Assembly: GCF_030209755.1 (NCBI RefSeq)
Contig: NZ_JARVRH010000008.1
Location: forward strand, 62,001 to 126,000
Direction of reading: 5' to 3'
DNA length: 64,000 nt
DNA from: Arthrobacter sp. efr-133-TYG-118
GTDB taxonomy: Bacteria > Actinomycetota > Actinomycetes > Actinomycetales > Micrococcaceae
In this document: positions 50,723 through 59,563 of the stretch, piece after piece
Position numbering within the stretch: position 1 is the stretch's first letter
How the letters are laid out: every line of letters begins with the position of its first letter
Notes under the pieces: generated by a model
What the model was told of the DNA's origin: nothing
The model's input: the letters and a program-made list of their open reading frames with translations, nothing else
The model's database searches: none
Position numbers and translations under genes: made by a program

Positions 50723-51460
50723 GTGTCAACCATGCCTGCTGCGAGTACGGAACGCACCACCACCGTGGTCATCGGTGCCGGCATGCCCGGCCTGGCCGTG
50801 GCCAGCGAACTCAGCCGCTACGGCGTAGACGCCATCGTGGTGGACGGAATGCATGTCCCCGGACCTTTGCAGCCGCTCAACACCGGCATCCTCCAGCGCT
50901 GCGACGCGGCCGACGCCGCATGCCTCCAGGAGCGCAGCGAAATCCTCCGGCACCTGCGCAATTACGCGGCCAGTCACGGGCTCGATGTGCGGAGCACCAC
51001 GCGAGCCGTCCGCCTGGATCGCCTGGATCGCCTGGACGAAGCTGCGGTGGGGACCGCGATTTCCGGATCGGTGGTTTACGGCTCCGGGCTTTCCAACGCC
51101 GCCGGACCGGATCTGTCAGCACCAGCCGTGGCTTCCTCGGGTGTGGCCTCGTACCAGTGGGTCGTCCACACCGCCAACGGAGTGCTCTTGGCCGACCACG
51201 TCGTTGTCACCCGCTGCGGTCAGAGCCAATTGCGGCGGATGCTTGCCGAGCTCGGCATCGCGATCGGCCAGAACCTTGTCGCAGCCATGCGCGCGATTGG
51301 AATGTACCTGGTCGGCGTCGGCGAACTTGCCACACCCACACCAAAGGAAGTCCTGCGCCAAGCCAAGGTGGTGGGCCAGGCGATTTCCGCCAAGGTCCAC
51401 CCGGAGAGCGTCCACGGGGCCCTCACGGGTACCTTCGCGGCAATTCCTGCTTCGGCCTAG
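50723..51460 (+). CDS. Short FAD/NAD(P)-binding Rossmann protein
   Basis: 245 residues from GTG 50723 with GAGGAG 9 bases ahead. The N-terminus is a dinucleotide-binding fold (TVVIGAGMPGLAVASELSRYGVDAIVVDG), as in FAD-dependent monooxygenases. After the first fold the sequence diverges and ends far short of a full flavoprotein (normally 380 residues or more). A 9-base triplication gives RLDRLDRLDE near residue 100. The C-terminal part (ATPTPKEVLRQAKVVGQAISAKVHPE) is not recognised. It may be a reduced paralogue or degenerate gene, yet it has an intact frame, a ribosome site and a strong terminator. Confidence 0.65.
   Translation: MSTMPAASTERTTTVVIGAGMPGLAVASELSRYGVDAIVVDGMHVPGPLQPLNTGILQRCDAADAACLQERSEILRHLRNYAASHGLDVRSTTRAVRLDRLDRLDEAAVGTAISGSVVYGSGLSNAAGPDLSAPAVASSGVASYQWVVHTANGVLLADHVVVTRCGQSQLRRMLAELGIAIGQNLVAAMRAIGMYLVGVGELATPTPKEVLRQAKVVGQAISAKVHPESVHGALTGTFAAIPASA
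51011..51037 (+). repeat. Three tandem 9-base repeats inside a coding region
   Basis: CGCCTGGAT occurs three times in a row (last copy ends in C), adding Leu-Asp-Arg units to the short dinucleotide-binding protein. In-frame, so length variation would keep the gene open. Confidence 0.8.
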
Positions 51461-51476
51461 AAAGAGTCCCGCACCG

Positions 51477-51535
51477 ACCGGCGCTTGTTTTCCATTCCGG
51501 CCCTTCAAGATCGGGTCTGGAAAACAAGCGCCGGT
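51477..51535. terminator. Bidirectional hairpin terminator
   Basis: A perfect 18-bp stem (51477-51494 with 51518-51535) with a 23-base loop and a short T-run lies between convergent genes ending at 51460 and 51565. Confidence 0.8.
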
Positions 51536-51564
51536 TTTGTGAGGCGAGGCTTGGGCAGACTCTC

Positions 51565-52248
51565 CTATGAGTCCTCGTCGTCCTCGGAATCCCCGGCCCC
51601 CTCGGAGTTCCCGGAACCATCAGAGTCGCTGGAATCATCAGAATCGCCGGAATCCCCGCCTGCCAGCCTGCGCCGCGCCGTGACGCCCAGGAAAACCAGC
51701 AGGCCCGCGGCCACCATCGCGAAGACCACAATGCTCCAGGGGAACGGCTGGGAGGCATCGGGCACCTTCTCCGGCGTCGCGGTCGACCCAGGTGCGGCAG
51801 TGCCGGCGGTGGGCACCTCCACAGATGGTGCGGTGCTCGCGGAGCCGCTGCCCGCCGTCGTACTTCCTGCTTTGGCAGTGAACGTAAAGGTGCCTTCGAT
51901 GGGGTGCGAATCCGAACTGACAACCCGCCAGATGACGGTGAATGCGCCGGCAGGCGCGCCAGGCCTCAGTTTCTGCGACACCACGGCGTCCACAATCTCG
52001 ACGGAACCATCCGCCCAGTTCTGGCCTGAGGCGTCGTTCACCCGGATCTGCGAGCCGAGCAGGAGCGGCCGGTTGTTGAACGTGATGGACACGGAGTCGG
52101 GGACGCTGGCAACCGTTGAGCCGTTGGCCGGTGACGTTGACTCGGCGACGTCGTGCGCGAAGGCGGGTGCCGCTGAGAACAGGGCGGCAGAGAAAAGAAC
52201 CCCTGCGAAAGCGACGACGACGGCCAGCAGCTGGCGGATAGGGCGCAT
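51565..52248 (-). CDS. copC: CopC-domain copper resistance protein with membrane anchor
   Basis: 227 residues. A Sec signal ends AFA before HDVAES, so the mature protein starts with His, the usual CopC copper ligand. The beta-barrel domain has PANGSTVASVPDSVSITF and SSDSHPIEGTFTF with the second His. A Ser/Thr/Pro linker, one C-terminal helix (WSIVVFAMVAAGLLVFLGV), RRR, and an acidic Ser/Asp tail of about 30 follow. Copper binding outside the cell is likely. No CopD or YcnI partner is adjacent. Confidence 0.87.
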   Translation of the reverse strand: MRPIRQLLAVVVAFAGVLFSAALFSAAPAFAHDVAESTSPANGSTVASVPDSVSITFNNRPLLLGSQIRVNDASGQNWADGSVEIVDAVVSQKLRPGAPAGAFTVIWRVVSSDSHPIEGTFTFTAKAGSTTAGSGSASTAPSVEVPTAGTAAPGSTATPEKVPDASQPFPWSIVVFAMVAAGLLVFLGVTARRRLAGGDSGDSDDSSDSDGSGNSEGAGDSEDDEDS

Positions 52249-52362
52249 GAGCGAGTGACTCCCTTGGTGTTGGATTCCTTACAGACTAGGCGAATTCGAG
52301 GGAGGGCCGAAGCCGCGGGCATAGGATTTGAAAGCACACTTCCCCGATCCCCGGAGACTTCC

Positions 52363-53805
52363 ATGCTCAAGCAGGGCTCAGCCATCGACCGCTACTTCAA
52401 GATTTCGGAACGCGGATCCAACTACTCGCGAGAAATCCGAGGCGGCTTCGCGACGTTCTTTGCCATGAGCTACATCGTGGTCCTCAATCCTTTGATCCTT
52501 TCCGGGACGGACTCGAGTGGAGCTTCCCTTGGCTTCGCCGCCGTCGCCGCCACCACGGCCTTCGTGGCCGGCATCCTGACGATCCTCATGGGAGCCTGGG
52601 CCAAGCACCCCTTCGCCATTGCCACCGGGCTGGGCGTCAACGCCTTCGTGGCAGTCACCATTGCCTCACACCCCGGCCTGACGTGGCCGGACATGATGGG
52701 CCTGGTGATGCTCTCGGGCCTGACCATGCTGATCCTGGTGCTCACGGGTTTCCGGACCGCCGTTTTCAAAGCCGTACCTGAGGCCCTGAAGACTGCGATC
52801 GTGGTGGGCATCGGCCTCTTCATCGCGCTGATCGGCCTGGTCAATGCCGGCTTCGTGCGCCGCATCCCGGACGCCGCCGGTACCACGGTCCCGCTGGGCC
52901 TGGGCGTCGACGGGAAGCTGCTTGGCTGGCCCACCTTGGTATTCGTCGTCGGCCTTGTCCTGACCATCGCCCTGGTGGTCCGCAAAGTACGTGGCGCCAT
53001 CCTGATCGGCATCATCGTCTCCACTGCCCTCGCGGCCATCCTTGAATTCACCCTGCACATCGGACCGAGTTTCGACGGCAAGACCTACAATCCCCGCGGC
53101 TGGTCCCTGGTCGCGCCCAAGTTCACCGAGTGGGCCGCTCCGGACCTGTCCCTCATCGGCAAAGCGAACCCCCTCGGCGCGTTCCAGCACCTTGGCATCA
53201 TCGCCGCCACGCTGCTGGCATTCGTGATCCTGCTCAGCATCTTCTTCGACGCTATGGGCACCATGGTGGGCCTGGCCAGGGAAGCAGGAAACATCGACAA
53301 GCACGGAAACATCCCCAACGTGGACCGCGTCCTGCAAGTGGACGCGCTCGGTGCGATCATCGGTGGCGGCTCGTCCGTGTCCTCCAACCAGATCTTCGTT
53401 GAATCCGGCGCCGGCATTGGCGAGGGCGCCCGGACCGGCCTCGCGTCGATCGTAACCGGCCTGCTGTTCCTGGTGGCCATGTTCTTCACCCCGCTCATCA
53501 ACCTGGTCCCTTTCGAGGCCGTCGCCCCCGCACTGGTGGTGGTGGGCTTCATGATGGTGTCCCAGGTGGGCAAGATCCACTGGCAGGACTGGGGTGTCGG
53601 CATTCCTGCGTTCCTGACCATGGCCCTCATGCCGTTCACCTACTCGATCGCCAACGGCCTTGGCGCCGGGTTCATTTCCTTCGCACTCATCCGCACCTTC
53701 CAGGGCCGGGCCCGCGAAGTCCATCCGCTCATGTGGGCCGTGGCCGCGGCATTCCTGCTGTTCTTCGGGATCGGTCCCGTCGAGGAAATCCTGGGAGTCA
53801 AGTAG
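52363..53805 (+). CDS. NCS2 family purine permease (AzgA type)
   Basis: 480 residues from ATG 52363 with GGAG 9 bases ahead; the longer frame would overlap the divergent promoter region. It begins RYFKISERGSNYSREIRGGFATFFAMSYI in parts, the mark of the AzgA subgroup (adenine, guanine, hypoxanthine uptake). About 12-14 helices follow, with FFDAMGTMVGLAREAG and IGGGSSVSSNQIFVESGAGIGEGARTG in parts forming the substrate and cation region. Proton symport is expected. hutG follows 74 bases on in the same direction. Confidence 0.9.
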   Translation: MLKQGSAIDRYFKISERGSNYSREIRGGFATFFAMSYIVVLNPLILSGTDSSGASLGFAAVAATTAFVAGILTILMGAWAKHPFAIATGLGVNAFVAVTIASHPGLTWPDMMGLVMLSGLTMLILVLTGFRTAVFKAVPEALKTAIVVGIGLFIALIGLVNAGFVRRIPDAAGTTVPLGLGVDGKLLGWPTLVFVVGLVLTIALVVRKVRGAILIGIIVSTALAAILEFTLHIGPSFDGKTYNPRGWSLVAPKFTEWAAPDLSLIGKANPLGAFQHLGIIAATLLAFVILLSIFFDAMGTMVGLAREAGNIDKHGNIPNVDRVLQVDALGAIIGGGSSVSSNQIFVESGAGIGEGARTGLASIVTGLLFLVAMFFTPLINLVPFEAVAPALVVVGFMMVSQVGKIHWQDWGVGIPAFLTMALMPFTYSIANGLGAGFISFALIRTFQGRAREVHPLMWAVAAAFLLFFGIGPVEEILGVK

Positions 53806-53879
53806 GCCTTTCCGGAATACCGGACACCCTCCGCCTGCAAGCCGTGTTTTTCGCTGCCGTCATGCGCTGAGCTTGAATC

Positions 53880-54845
53880 ATGGAGATTTCCCCCGCTGTT
53901 GCCGATGTCCGCCCGACGCCGTGGACCGGCCGCTTCGACGGCGACGGCGATGAGCACCGCCGTTGGTGGCAGGCCGTGGCGCCCCAGACTGCCGATGCAG
54001 CCGCCCCCGGCGGGACGGAAGCGGGGTCCCGGCCCGCCGTCGTCGTGGGCTTCCGCAGTGACGAAGGCGTGCGGCGCAACAAGGGCCGTATTGGCGCGGC
54101 CGCCGCGCCGGAGGCAATCCGCCAAGCGTTGGGCCCGCTGGCTTTCCATCTGGACCGGGACGTGTTCGACGCCGGCGACGTCGTTGTGGAGGACGGCTCG
54201 CTGGAGGCGGGCCAGGAGCGCGCGGGCCGCGTGATTTCGGAATTGCTCGACGCCGGCAAGCTCACGGTGCTGCTCGGCGGCGGGCACGAAACTGCTTTCG
54301 CCAGCTACCTGGGCGTGGCTGGCTCGGAGGCCGTGAAGAGCGGCAAGCGCCTCGGAGTCCTGAACCTGGACGCGCACTTCGACTTGCGGGACGATACTGT
54401 GCCGAGCTCGGGCACGCCGTTCCTGCAGATGGCTCGAGCGGAAGCCGCCGCGGGCCGCGAACTGAACTACGCCGTCGTCGGCATCTCCGAGCCCAACAAC
54501 ACATGCGCCCTCTTCGATACGGCGGACCGGCTGGGAGTGAAGTACCTGCTGGATGAGGACTGCTCCCCGGAGGCCGTGCAGGATTTCGTGACGCGGTTCC
54601 TGGACACCGTGGACGTGCTCTACCTGACGATCGACCTGGACGTGCTGCCGGCGTCGGTGGCTCCCGGAGTGAGCGCCCCCGCAGCGTATGGCGTGCCGCT
54701 GCACGTCATCAACGCGGTGTGCAAGCAGCTTGCCGCGAGCGGGAAACTCCTGCACCTGGACGTTGCCGAGCTCAACCCCGAGTTCGATATCGACTCGCAG
54801 ACCGCCAAAGTGGCCGCGCGCCTGGTGAACACGCTGCTGGGGTAG
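53880..54845 (+). CDS. hutG: Formimidoylglutamase (arginase family)
   Basis: 321 residues with ureohydrolase metal motifs in order: LLGGGHETAFASYLG (His), LNLDAHFDLRD (Asp, His, Asp) and TIDLDVLPASVAPGVSAP (Asp, Asp). The last is the HutG version rather than arginase or agmatinase. It splits N-formimidoylglutamate to glutamate and formamide at the end of histidine degradation. No hutU, hutI or hutH is in the window; its neighbour is a purine permease, so an alternative guanidino substrate cannot be excluded. It ends 4 bases from the convergent glycosidase gene. Confidence 0.87.
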   Translation: MEISPAVADVRPTPWTGRFDGDGDEHRRWWQAVAPQTADAAAPGGTEAGSRPAVVVGFRSDEGVRRNKGRIGAAAAPEAIRQALGPLAFHLDRDVFDAGDVVVEDGSLEAGQERAGRVISELLDAGKLTVLLGGGHETAFASYLGVAGSEAVKSGKRLGVLNLDAHFDLRDDTVPSSGTPFLQMARAEAAAGRELNYAVVGISEPNNTCALFDTADRLGVKYLLDEDCSPEAVQDFVTRFLDTVDVLYLTIDLDVLPASVAPGVSAPAAYGVPLHVINAVCKQLAASGKLLHLDVAELNPEFDIDSQTAKVAARLVNTLLG

Positions 54846-54849
54846 GGCC

Positions 54850-56622
54850 TCAGCCGACGGCGCGGAGCCTGACTGCCATGAACTGGCGGCCGGGGAGCTC
54901 CAGGCGGAAGCGTCCTTCCATTGCGTCCGGCAAGGTTTCAATGGTCATGTTCCAGGTGTCGATGATGTCAACCTCGTAGCGGCGGCCGGCCGGCATCACG
55001 AAGTTCCGGTACGTGGGCTGGTTGAAACCGAAATAGCTGAGCTCGTGCTCGTGCCGGATGCCGGCGGTCGGGACGTCCCAGGCGCTGGGCAGCGGCTCGA
55101 GGAATCCGCCCGGGGTCTCCTCGAGGATGCGGCGCAGGAAGGCGATCCGATCCGGGCTGCTGCCATGGAATTCGCCGCCCTTGGCCCACCACAGCACGTC
55201 CGCCGGATGCATGTACGTTTCGCCGTGGCCCACGTAGCCACCCCGGACGGCCCCTTCCCAGAACCGCCGGGTCATTTCCTCGCCGGTGATGTTGCCCCAG
55301 CCCTGGTCGATGTTGCCCTCGTAGGCGCACTCGTCGATCACCACCGGTTTCTGCCAGCGGTCCCGCCATTCCACGGTGAATTCGGCCGTCTTGTGCACGT
55401 CCTGGCGCTGGATGCTGCTGTGCGTGATCCACGGCCGGGAGTAGTCGTAGAACGCATGGCAATTGTGGATCGACAGCAGGTGCCCGTTGGGATCGTTGGC
55501 CTGGACGATGCCCGCGAAGCGCTCCCAGTCCTCGGTGGTCTTGCGGAACAGGAGATCGTACTCGTTGGCCAGGGACCACCAGATATTCCGGTGCGAAGCC
55601 AGCCGGGCCACGACATACTTCAGGTAGCGGTCATCCTGGCCCGGGCTCATCGTGGAGAATCCCCAACGGTCATAGGCGTGGAACAGGATCAGGTCCGCTT
55701 CGATACCGAGCTCCTCCAGCTGCCCGATCCGCCGTTCCAAGTGCCTGTAGAACTGCGGATTGGGCCGCTCGTAATCGAAGCCGCCAGACAGGGATCCTTC
55801 AAACGGATAAAACTCGGGTTCGTTCTCGTTGAACAGGTAGGACTTCGGGAAAACGCACATTCGCATCTTGTTGAACGGCCCTGCGGCGAGTGTGTCGAGG
55901 GTTTGCTTTTCCAAGGCGTCGCCCTGATGGGTCCAGGCGTAGGACGTGGTGCCGATGGGCAGGTACGGGGTGCCGTTTTCGTAAGCGAAGTGGAAGGTCT
56001 TGGACACGCGAACCACGCCCTTGGCCCCGGCAACCGCCTCGCGCGCCGTGAATGCCCCGGTGACACCATCGAGCGAACGCGCGTTGCTGGCGGTCGCGAA
56101 CGACCACGCCCCTGCCTCCGGCAGCAACAACCGAACGCGGTACAGGCCGTCGCCGTCGTAGAAACCGGGCACACTGAGCACGTCGCCGGACGGAGAAGTG
56201 AACACGGCCCGGAGTTCGACGTCAGTGAACGGGTTGCTGTGCGAGGGTCCGGCGAAGGTGAGTTCGAAGCGCTCCCGGACGGCCGCCGTCGTCGGGTATG
56301 CGGCAACCGCACTGCCGCACACCACGGAGGCAGGCTCATAGTCCCCCGCCGGGGCGGGAAGATCAGCCGCCGCCTCCGAGGCGCGCCGGGCTACGAGATC
56401 CTCGGGCTCCAACTCGCCCAGGAGGCGCAGGATTTCCGCGGTTTCCTCGGGCTTCCCCCGCAGGGCGTCTTCGGTTCCCAGGATGGTGCCCACCTCGTGG
56501 AAGTAGAGCGTGTGCAGCGCAGGGCTGTTGACAAGCGTGGGGACGCGTTCGCTCAGGATGCGGTTGCCTTCGGCGTGCCGCATCACGAAGTACAGGGGGC
56601 TTTCAGCGGTGAACGTGGTCAT
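54850..56622 (-). CDS. DUF4038-type glycoside hydrolase-like protein (with DUF5060/DUF5605)
   Basis: 590 residues, cytosolic (no signal). A helical N-terminal part (about 1-90) precedes a beta-sandwich of DUF5060 type (about 110-195, RFELTFAGPSHSNPF). The catalytic-looking TIM barrel (about 205-490) has GTTSYAWTHQ, SLANEYDLL with a probable acid/base Glu, and VVIDECAYEG with a probable nucleophile Glu. A C-terminal DUF5605-like sandwich ends the protein. Relatives include apiosidase-like and other plant-glycan enzymes. It closes the operon of GH1, GH3, GH43 and GH78 genes, 15 bases after the last. Confidence 0.8.
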   Translation of the reverse strand: MTTFTAESPLYFVMRHAEGNRILSERVPTLVNSPALHTLYFHEVGTILGTEDALRGKPEETAEILRLLGELEPEDLVARRASEAAADLPAPAGDYEPASVVCGSAVAAYPTTAAVRERFELTFAGPSHSNPFTDVELRAVFTSPSGDVLSVPGFYDGDGLYRVRLLLPEAGAWSFATASNARSLDGVTGAFTAREAVAGAKGVVRVSKTFHFAYENGTPYLPIGTTSYAWTHQGDALEKQTLDTLAAGPFNKMRMCVFPKSYLFNENEPEFYPFEGSLSGGFDYERPNPQFYRHLERRIGQLEELGIEADLILFHAYDRWGFSTMSPGQDDRYLKYVVARLASHRNIWWSLANEYDLLFRKTTEDWERFAGIVQANDPNGHLLSIHNCHAFYDYSRPWITHSSIQRQDVHKTAEFTVEWRDRWQKPVVIDECAYEGNIDQGWGNITGEEMTRRFWEGAVRGGYVGHGETYMHPADVLWWAKGGEFHGSSPDRIAFLRRILEETPGGFLEPLPSAWDVPTAGIRHEHELSYFGFNQPTYRNFVMPAGRRYEVDIIDTWNMTIETLPDAMEGRFRLELPGRQFMAVRLRAVG

Positions 56623-56637
56623 CTTTGCCTTCTCGTT

Positions 56638-59517
56638 TCAGGGTTTCGTGGACGGGACGGCAGCGCGTGTGCCGCTCAGTGCCGACAATGCGGAGCCGAT
56701 GTCTTCCTTGATGGGCGCTGGCGTGAAGATCAGCCCCTGATTCAGTGATGTCTGGCGGTACCAGACTGTGTCCTTGCGGAATTGGGTGGCCGCGGCGGGA
56801 TCGTGCGCGTCGATGGCCTGCCAAACGGCCGCGTAGGCCTCGGGATCGTCCATGATGGCGGACAGGGGCGAGTCCAGGGACGCGGCACCGGGCGCCGCGG
56901 CAGGCCCGGCGTCGGGAACGGTCCAGGCGTACCGGCCGGATCCCACCTCGAACTCTTCGGATCCGTCCGGCAAAGAAACGACGGCGCTGGTCCCCGGGGG
57001 CACGACTGCTTCCACAAGGATTCGCTCGCCGGAACGCTTCCAGGCCACGCTGGCCACTCCGTAGGGGGTCTCGTGCGAGGTGCTGGCATGCTGCAGGCTA
57101 CGGAGCGGACGCGGTGCGAGGTGCTGTTTCCGGTAGCCGGGCTCCGCCGGAGCCAGACCCGCAACGGTCCGGTGCATCCAGTCGGCAATGGCGCCGAGCG
57201 CGTAGTGGTTGAAGGAGGTCATTTCGCCGGGGTTGATGCTGCCGTCCTCCAGGATGGAGTCCCAGCGTTCCCAAATGGTGGTGGCGCCCTGGGTGACCGG
57301 GTAAAGCCAGGACGGGCACTCGGTCTGGGTGAGCAAGCGCTCTGCAGCGTCCACGTGCCCGGTGACTGTCAAGGCGTCCGCAATGAGCGGTGTGCCGACG
57401 AACCCGGTGGCGATCCTGTAGCCGCCCAACCGGGCGAGTTCCGCGAGCCGGTCACCAAGTGCCTGGCGCTGGACGGGATCCGTGCTGATCCCGAACATGA
57501 GTGCCAGCGAGTAAGCCGTCTGCGCATCGGAGACCATGCGGCCCGAGGGCGTGACGTACTCAGAGAGGAACGCGCTGCGCACGTCTTCGGCGAGAGTTGA
57601 GTATTTGCCGCGGTCGTCGTCGGCGCCCAACACGGCTGCGGCCTTTGCCGTGAGGTCGAGGGAACGGAAAAGGTAGGCGCTGGCCACGATGTCGCCATGG
57701 GTGCGGGCGGCGCCGGGCTTGTCCGGCGGGGCTGCCGGGTCCAGCCAGTCGCCCAGCTGCATCTGGCCCTGCCACAACCCCGAACTGTCCCGGACGCGGA
57801 GCAACGCATCGGCCCAATCGCACATGCTTGGGTACTGCCGGCGCAGCAGTCCACTGTCACCGAAGCGTTCATAGAGCACCCACGGAACCACGGTGGCAGC
57901 GTCACCCCAGGCGGCCACGGGCGATTCCAGCATGCCGAGCACCGCCGGAACGACAATGGGCACCACGCCGTTGCGGTGGCTTTGCTCTATGGCGAGATCC
58001 TGCAGCCAGGAACTGAGGAACCCCAAGGAGTCGTAGAGGTAGCTGGCCGTGGGGCTGAACACCTGGATGTCTCCGGTCCAGCCAAGGCGCTCGTCCCGCT
58101 GCGGGCAGTCGGTGGGCAGCGCCAGGAAGTTGCCGCGCATTCCCCACAGGGCATTCTCGTGCAGTCGGTTCAACATCGGGTCCGAACAGTCGAACCAGCC
58201 GGTGCGGCGCATGTCGTTGTGGATGACGACGGCGGTGATCGCCGCCGGGTCCAGCTCGCCGGGCCAGTTTTCCACCTGGGCGTAGCGGAACCCATGGAAC
58301 GTGAAGCGGGGCTCCCATTCTTCTTCAACGGCCCCGGCGAGCGTATAGCCGTCCGTGGCGGAGGCCTGCCGCAACGGACGAAGGGACAGTTCACCATCCT
58401 CCAGGACCTCAGCATGGCGGAGCGTGATTCTATGTCCTGCATCGCCGCTTACCCTGATCCGCAGGCGTCCTACCAGGTTCTGGCCGAAGTCCAGGACGGT
58501 GGCGCCGGAAGGCGTGGTCAGGACTTCCCTGACAGGCAGTTCTTCGATCCGACGGACTGGAGGCGCCACGGCGGGCGTTGCTTCAGCCCAGGATCCGGAG
58601 TCCAGGGAAGCAGGAAGCCAGTGCGAGTCGTCGAAGCCCGGCGATGACCAGCCGGCCTCCAGGCGCCGCGCATCGAAGGCTTCCCCCGCATAGATGCCGC
58701 TGGAAACGAGTGGGCCCGCCGTGGTGCCCCGCCAGTCCGGGCCGCTGGCCACGGTTTGCCGTGTACCGACTGCGTATTCGAGACGCAGTTCCACTTTGAC
58801 GGCTGGCTGCCCGCCGTAGAACGGTTTGGCGAAGCCGTGGAAGCCATACTTTTCGGTGTACCACCCTCCCGCGAGCCACACACCAATGGCGTTGGCCCCC
58901 GGTTGGAGGAGCGAGGTGACGTCGGTGGTTTCGTGGTTGAGGCGGTCAGCGTAGGCCGTCCACCCCGGTTTGAGAACCTGATCATCCACTTCTGAGCCGT
59001 TGATTTCGGCCTGGTAGACGCCGTGCGCGGTGGCGAACAAGGTGGCTTTGGCCAAGCCCGGACCCACCGTGAATTCGTACCGCAACTGGCCAGGCTGTCC
59101 GAGCGAAATCTCCATTCCGGCGACGGCGGGCAGGCCGATCGCCTCGGCTTGCCACTGCCCTTCAAGGTAACCGCCCGCCAAGGTCAGGGGTTCGCTCCAA
59201 GCGGTGGTGCCGCCGTCGTTCCCTGTGACGCGCACCTCGACTGCCACCTGCTCGCCAGCGGCGATGGCCCCGAAGGGCCACCCCACCAGCACTGAGTCAG
59301 TGCCTTCGAGCACTGTTGATTCCGCGGTTCCACTACGGGTCAACCGCAGCTCGGCGTGCGCCTGCTGCCAATCCGTGCTGTCCGTGGCGACGACCCAGCT
59401 GAGCCGGGGCCGCGGATTGGCCACGAAGGCGGTATCAGTGCGGTACTCGGCGCTGAACCGGATAACCGAAGCGTGGCGGAGACCGGGTGGCTGGGGTGCC
59501 ACGGAAGTTGATGTCAC
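56638..59517 (-). CDS. Alpha-L-rhamnosidase (GH78)
   Basis: 959 residues from GTG 59517 (GAAAGG ahead). Order: N-terminal beta domain (PRPRLSWVV near the start), rhamnosidase N domain (ATLFATAHGVYQAEINGSEV, LKPGWTAYADRLNHETTDVT in parts), then the (alpha/alpha)6 catalytic domain with DCPQRDERLGWTGDIQVFSPTASYLYD in parts carrying the acid Glu, and a C-terminal sandwich. No signal peptide, so it acts on imported rhamnosides such as flavonoid glycosides or pectin fragments. It is 46 bases after the GH43 gene. Confidence 0.9.
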   Translation of the reverse strand: MTSTSVAPQPPGLRHASVIRFSAEYRTDTAFVANPRPRLSWVVATDSTDWQQAHAELRLTRSGTAESTVLEGTDSVLVGWPFGAIAAGEQVAVEVRVTGNDGGTTAWSEPLTLAGGYLEGQWQAEAIGLPAVAGMEISLGQPGQLRYEFTVGPGLAKATLFATAHGVYQAEINGSEVDDQVLKPGWTAYADRLNHETTDVTSLLQPGANAIGVWLAGGWYTEKYGFHGFAKPFYGGQPAVKVELRLEYAVGTRQTVASGPDWRGTTAGPLVSSGIYAGEAFDARRLEAGWSSPGFDDSHWLPASLDSGSWAEATPAVAPPVRRIEELPVREVLTTPSGATVLDFGQNLVGRLRIRVSGDAGHRITLRHAEVLEDGELSLRPLRQASATDGYTLAGAVEEEWEPRFTFHGFRYAQVENWPGELDPAAITAVVIHNDMRRTGWFDCSDPMLNRLHENALWGMRGNFLALPTDCPQRDERLGWTGDIQVFSPTASYLYDSLGFLSSWLQDLAIEQSHRNGVVPIVVPAVLGMLESPVAAWGDAATVVPWVLYERFGDSGLLRRQYPSMCDWADALLRVRDSSGLWQGQMQLGDWLDPAAPPDKPGAARTHGDIVASAYLFRSLDLTAKAAAVLGADDDRGKYSTLAEDVRSAFLSEYVTPSGRMVSDAQTAYSLALMFGISTDPVQRQALGDRLAELARLGGYRIATGFVGTPLIADALTVTGHVDAAERLLTQTECPSWLYPVTQGATTIWERWDSILEDGSINPGEMTSFNHYALGAIADWMHRTVAGLAPAEPGYRKQHLAPRPLRSLQHASTSHETPYGVASVAWKRSGERILVEAVVPPGTSAVVSLPDGSEEFEVGSGRYAWTVPDAGPAAAPGAASLDSPLSAIMDDPEAYAAVWQAIDAHDPAAATQFRKDTVWYRQTSLNQGLIFTPAPIKEDIGSALSALSGTRAAVPSTKP

Positions 59518-59563
59518 GAAGGGGCCTTTCGGAAGAACGTGGGGTGGGCGGGCGCTGGAATTC

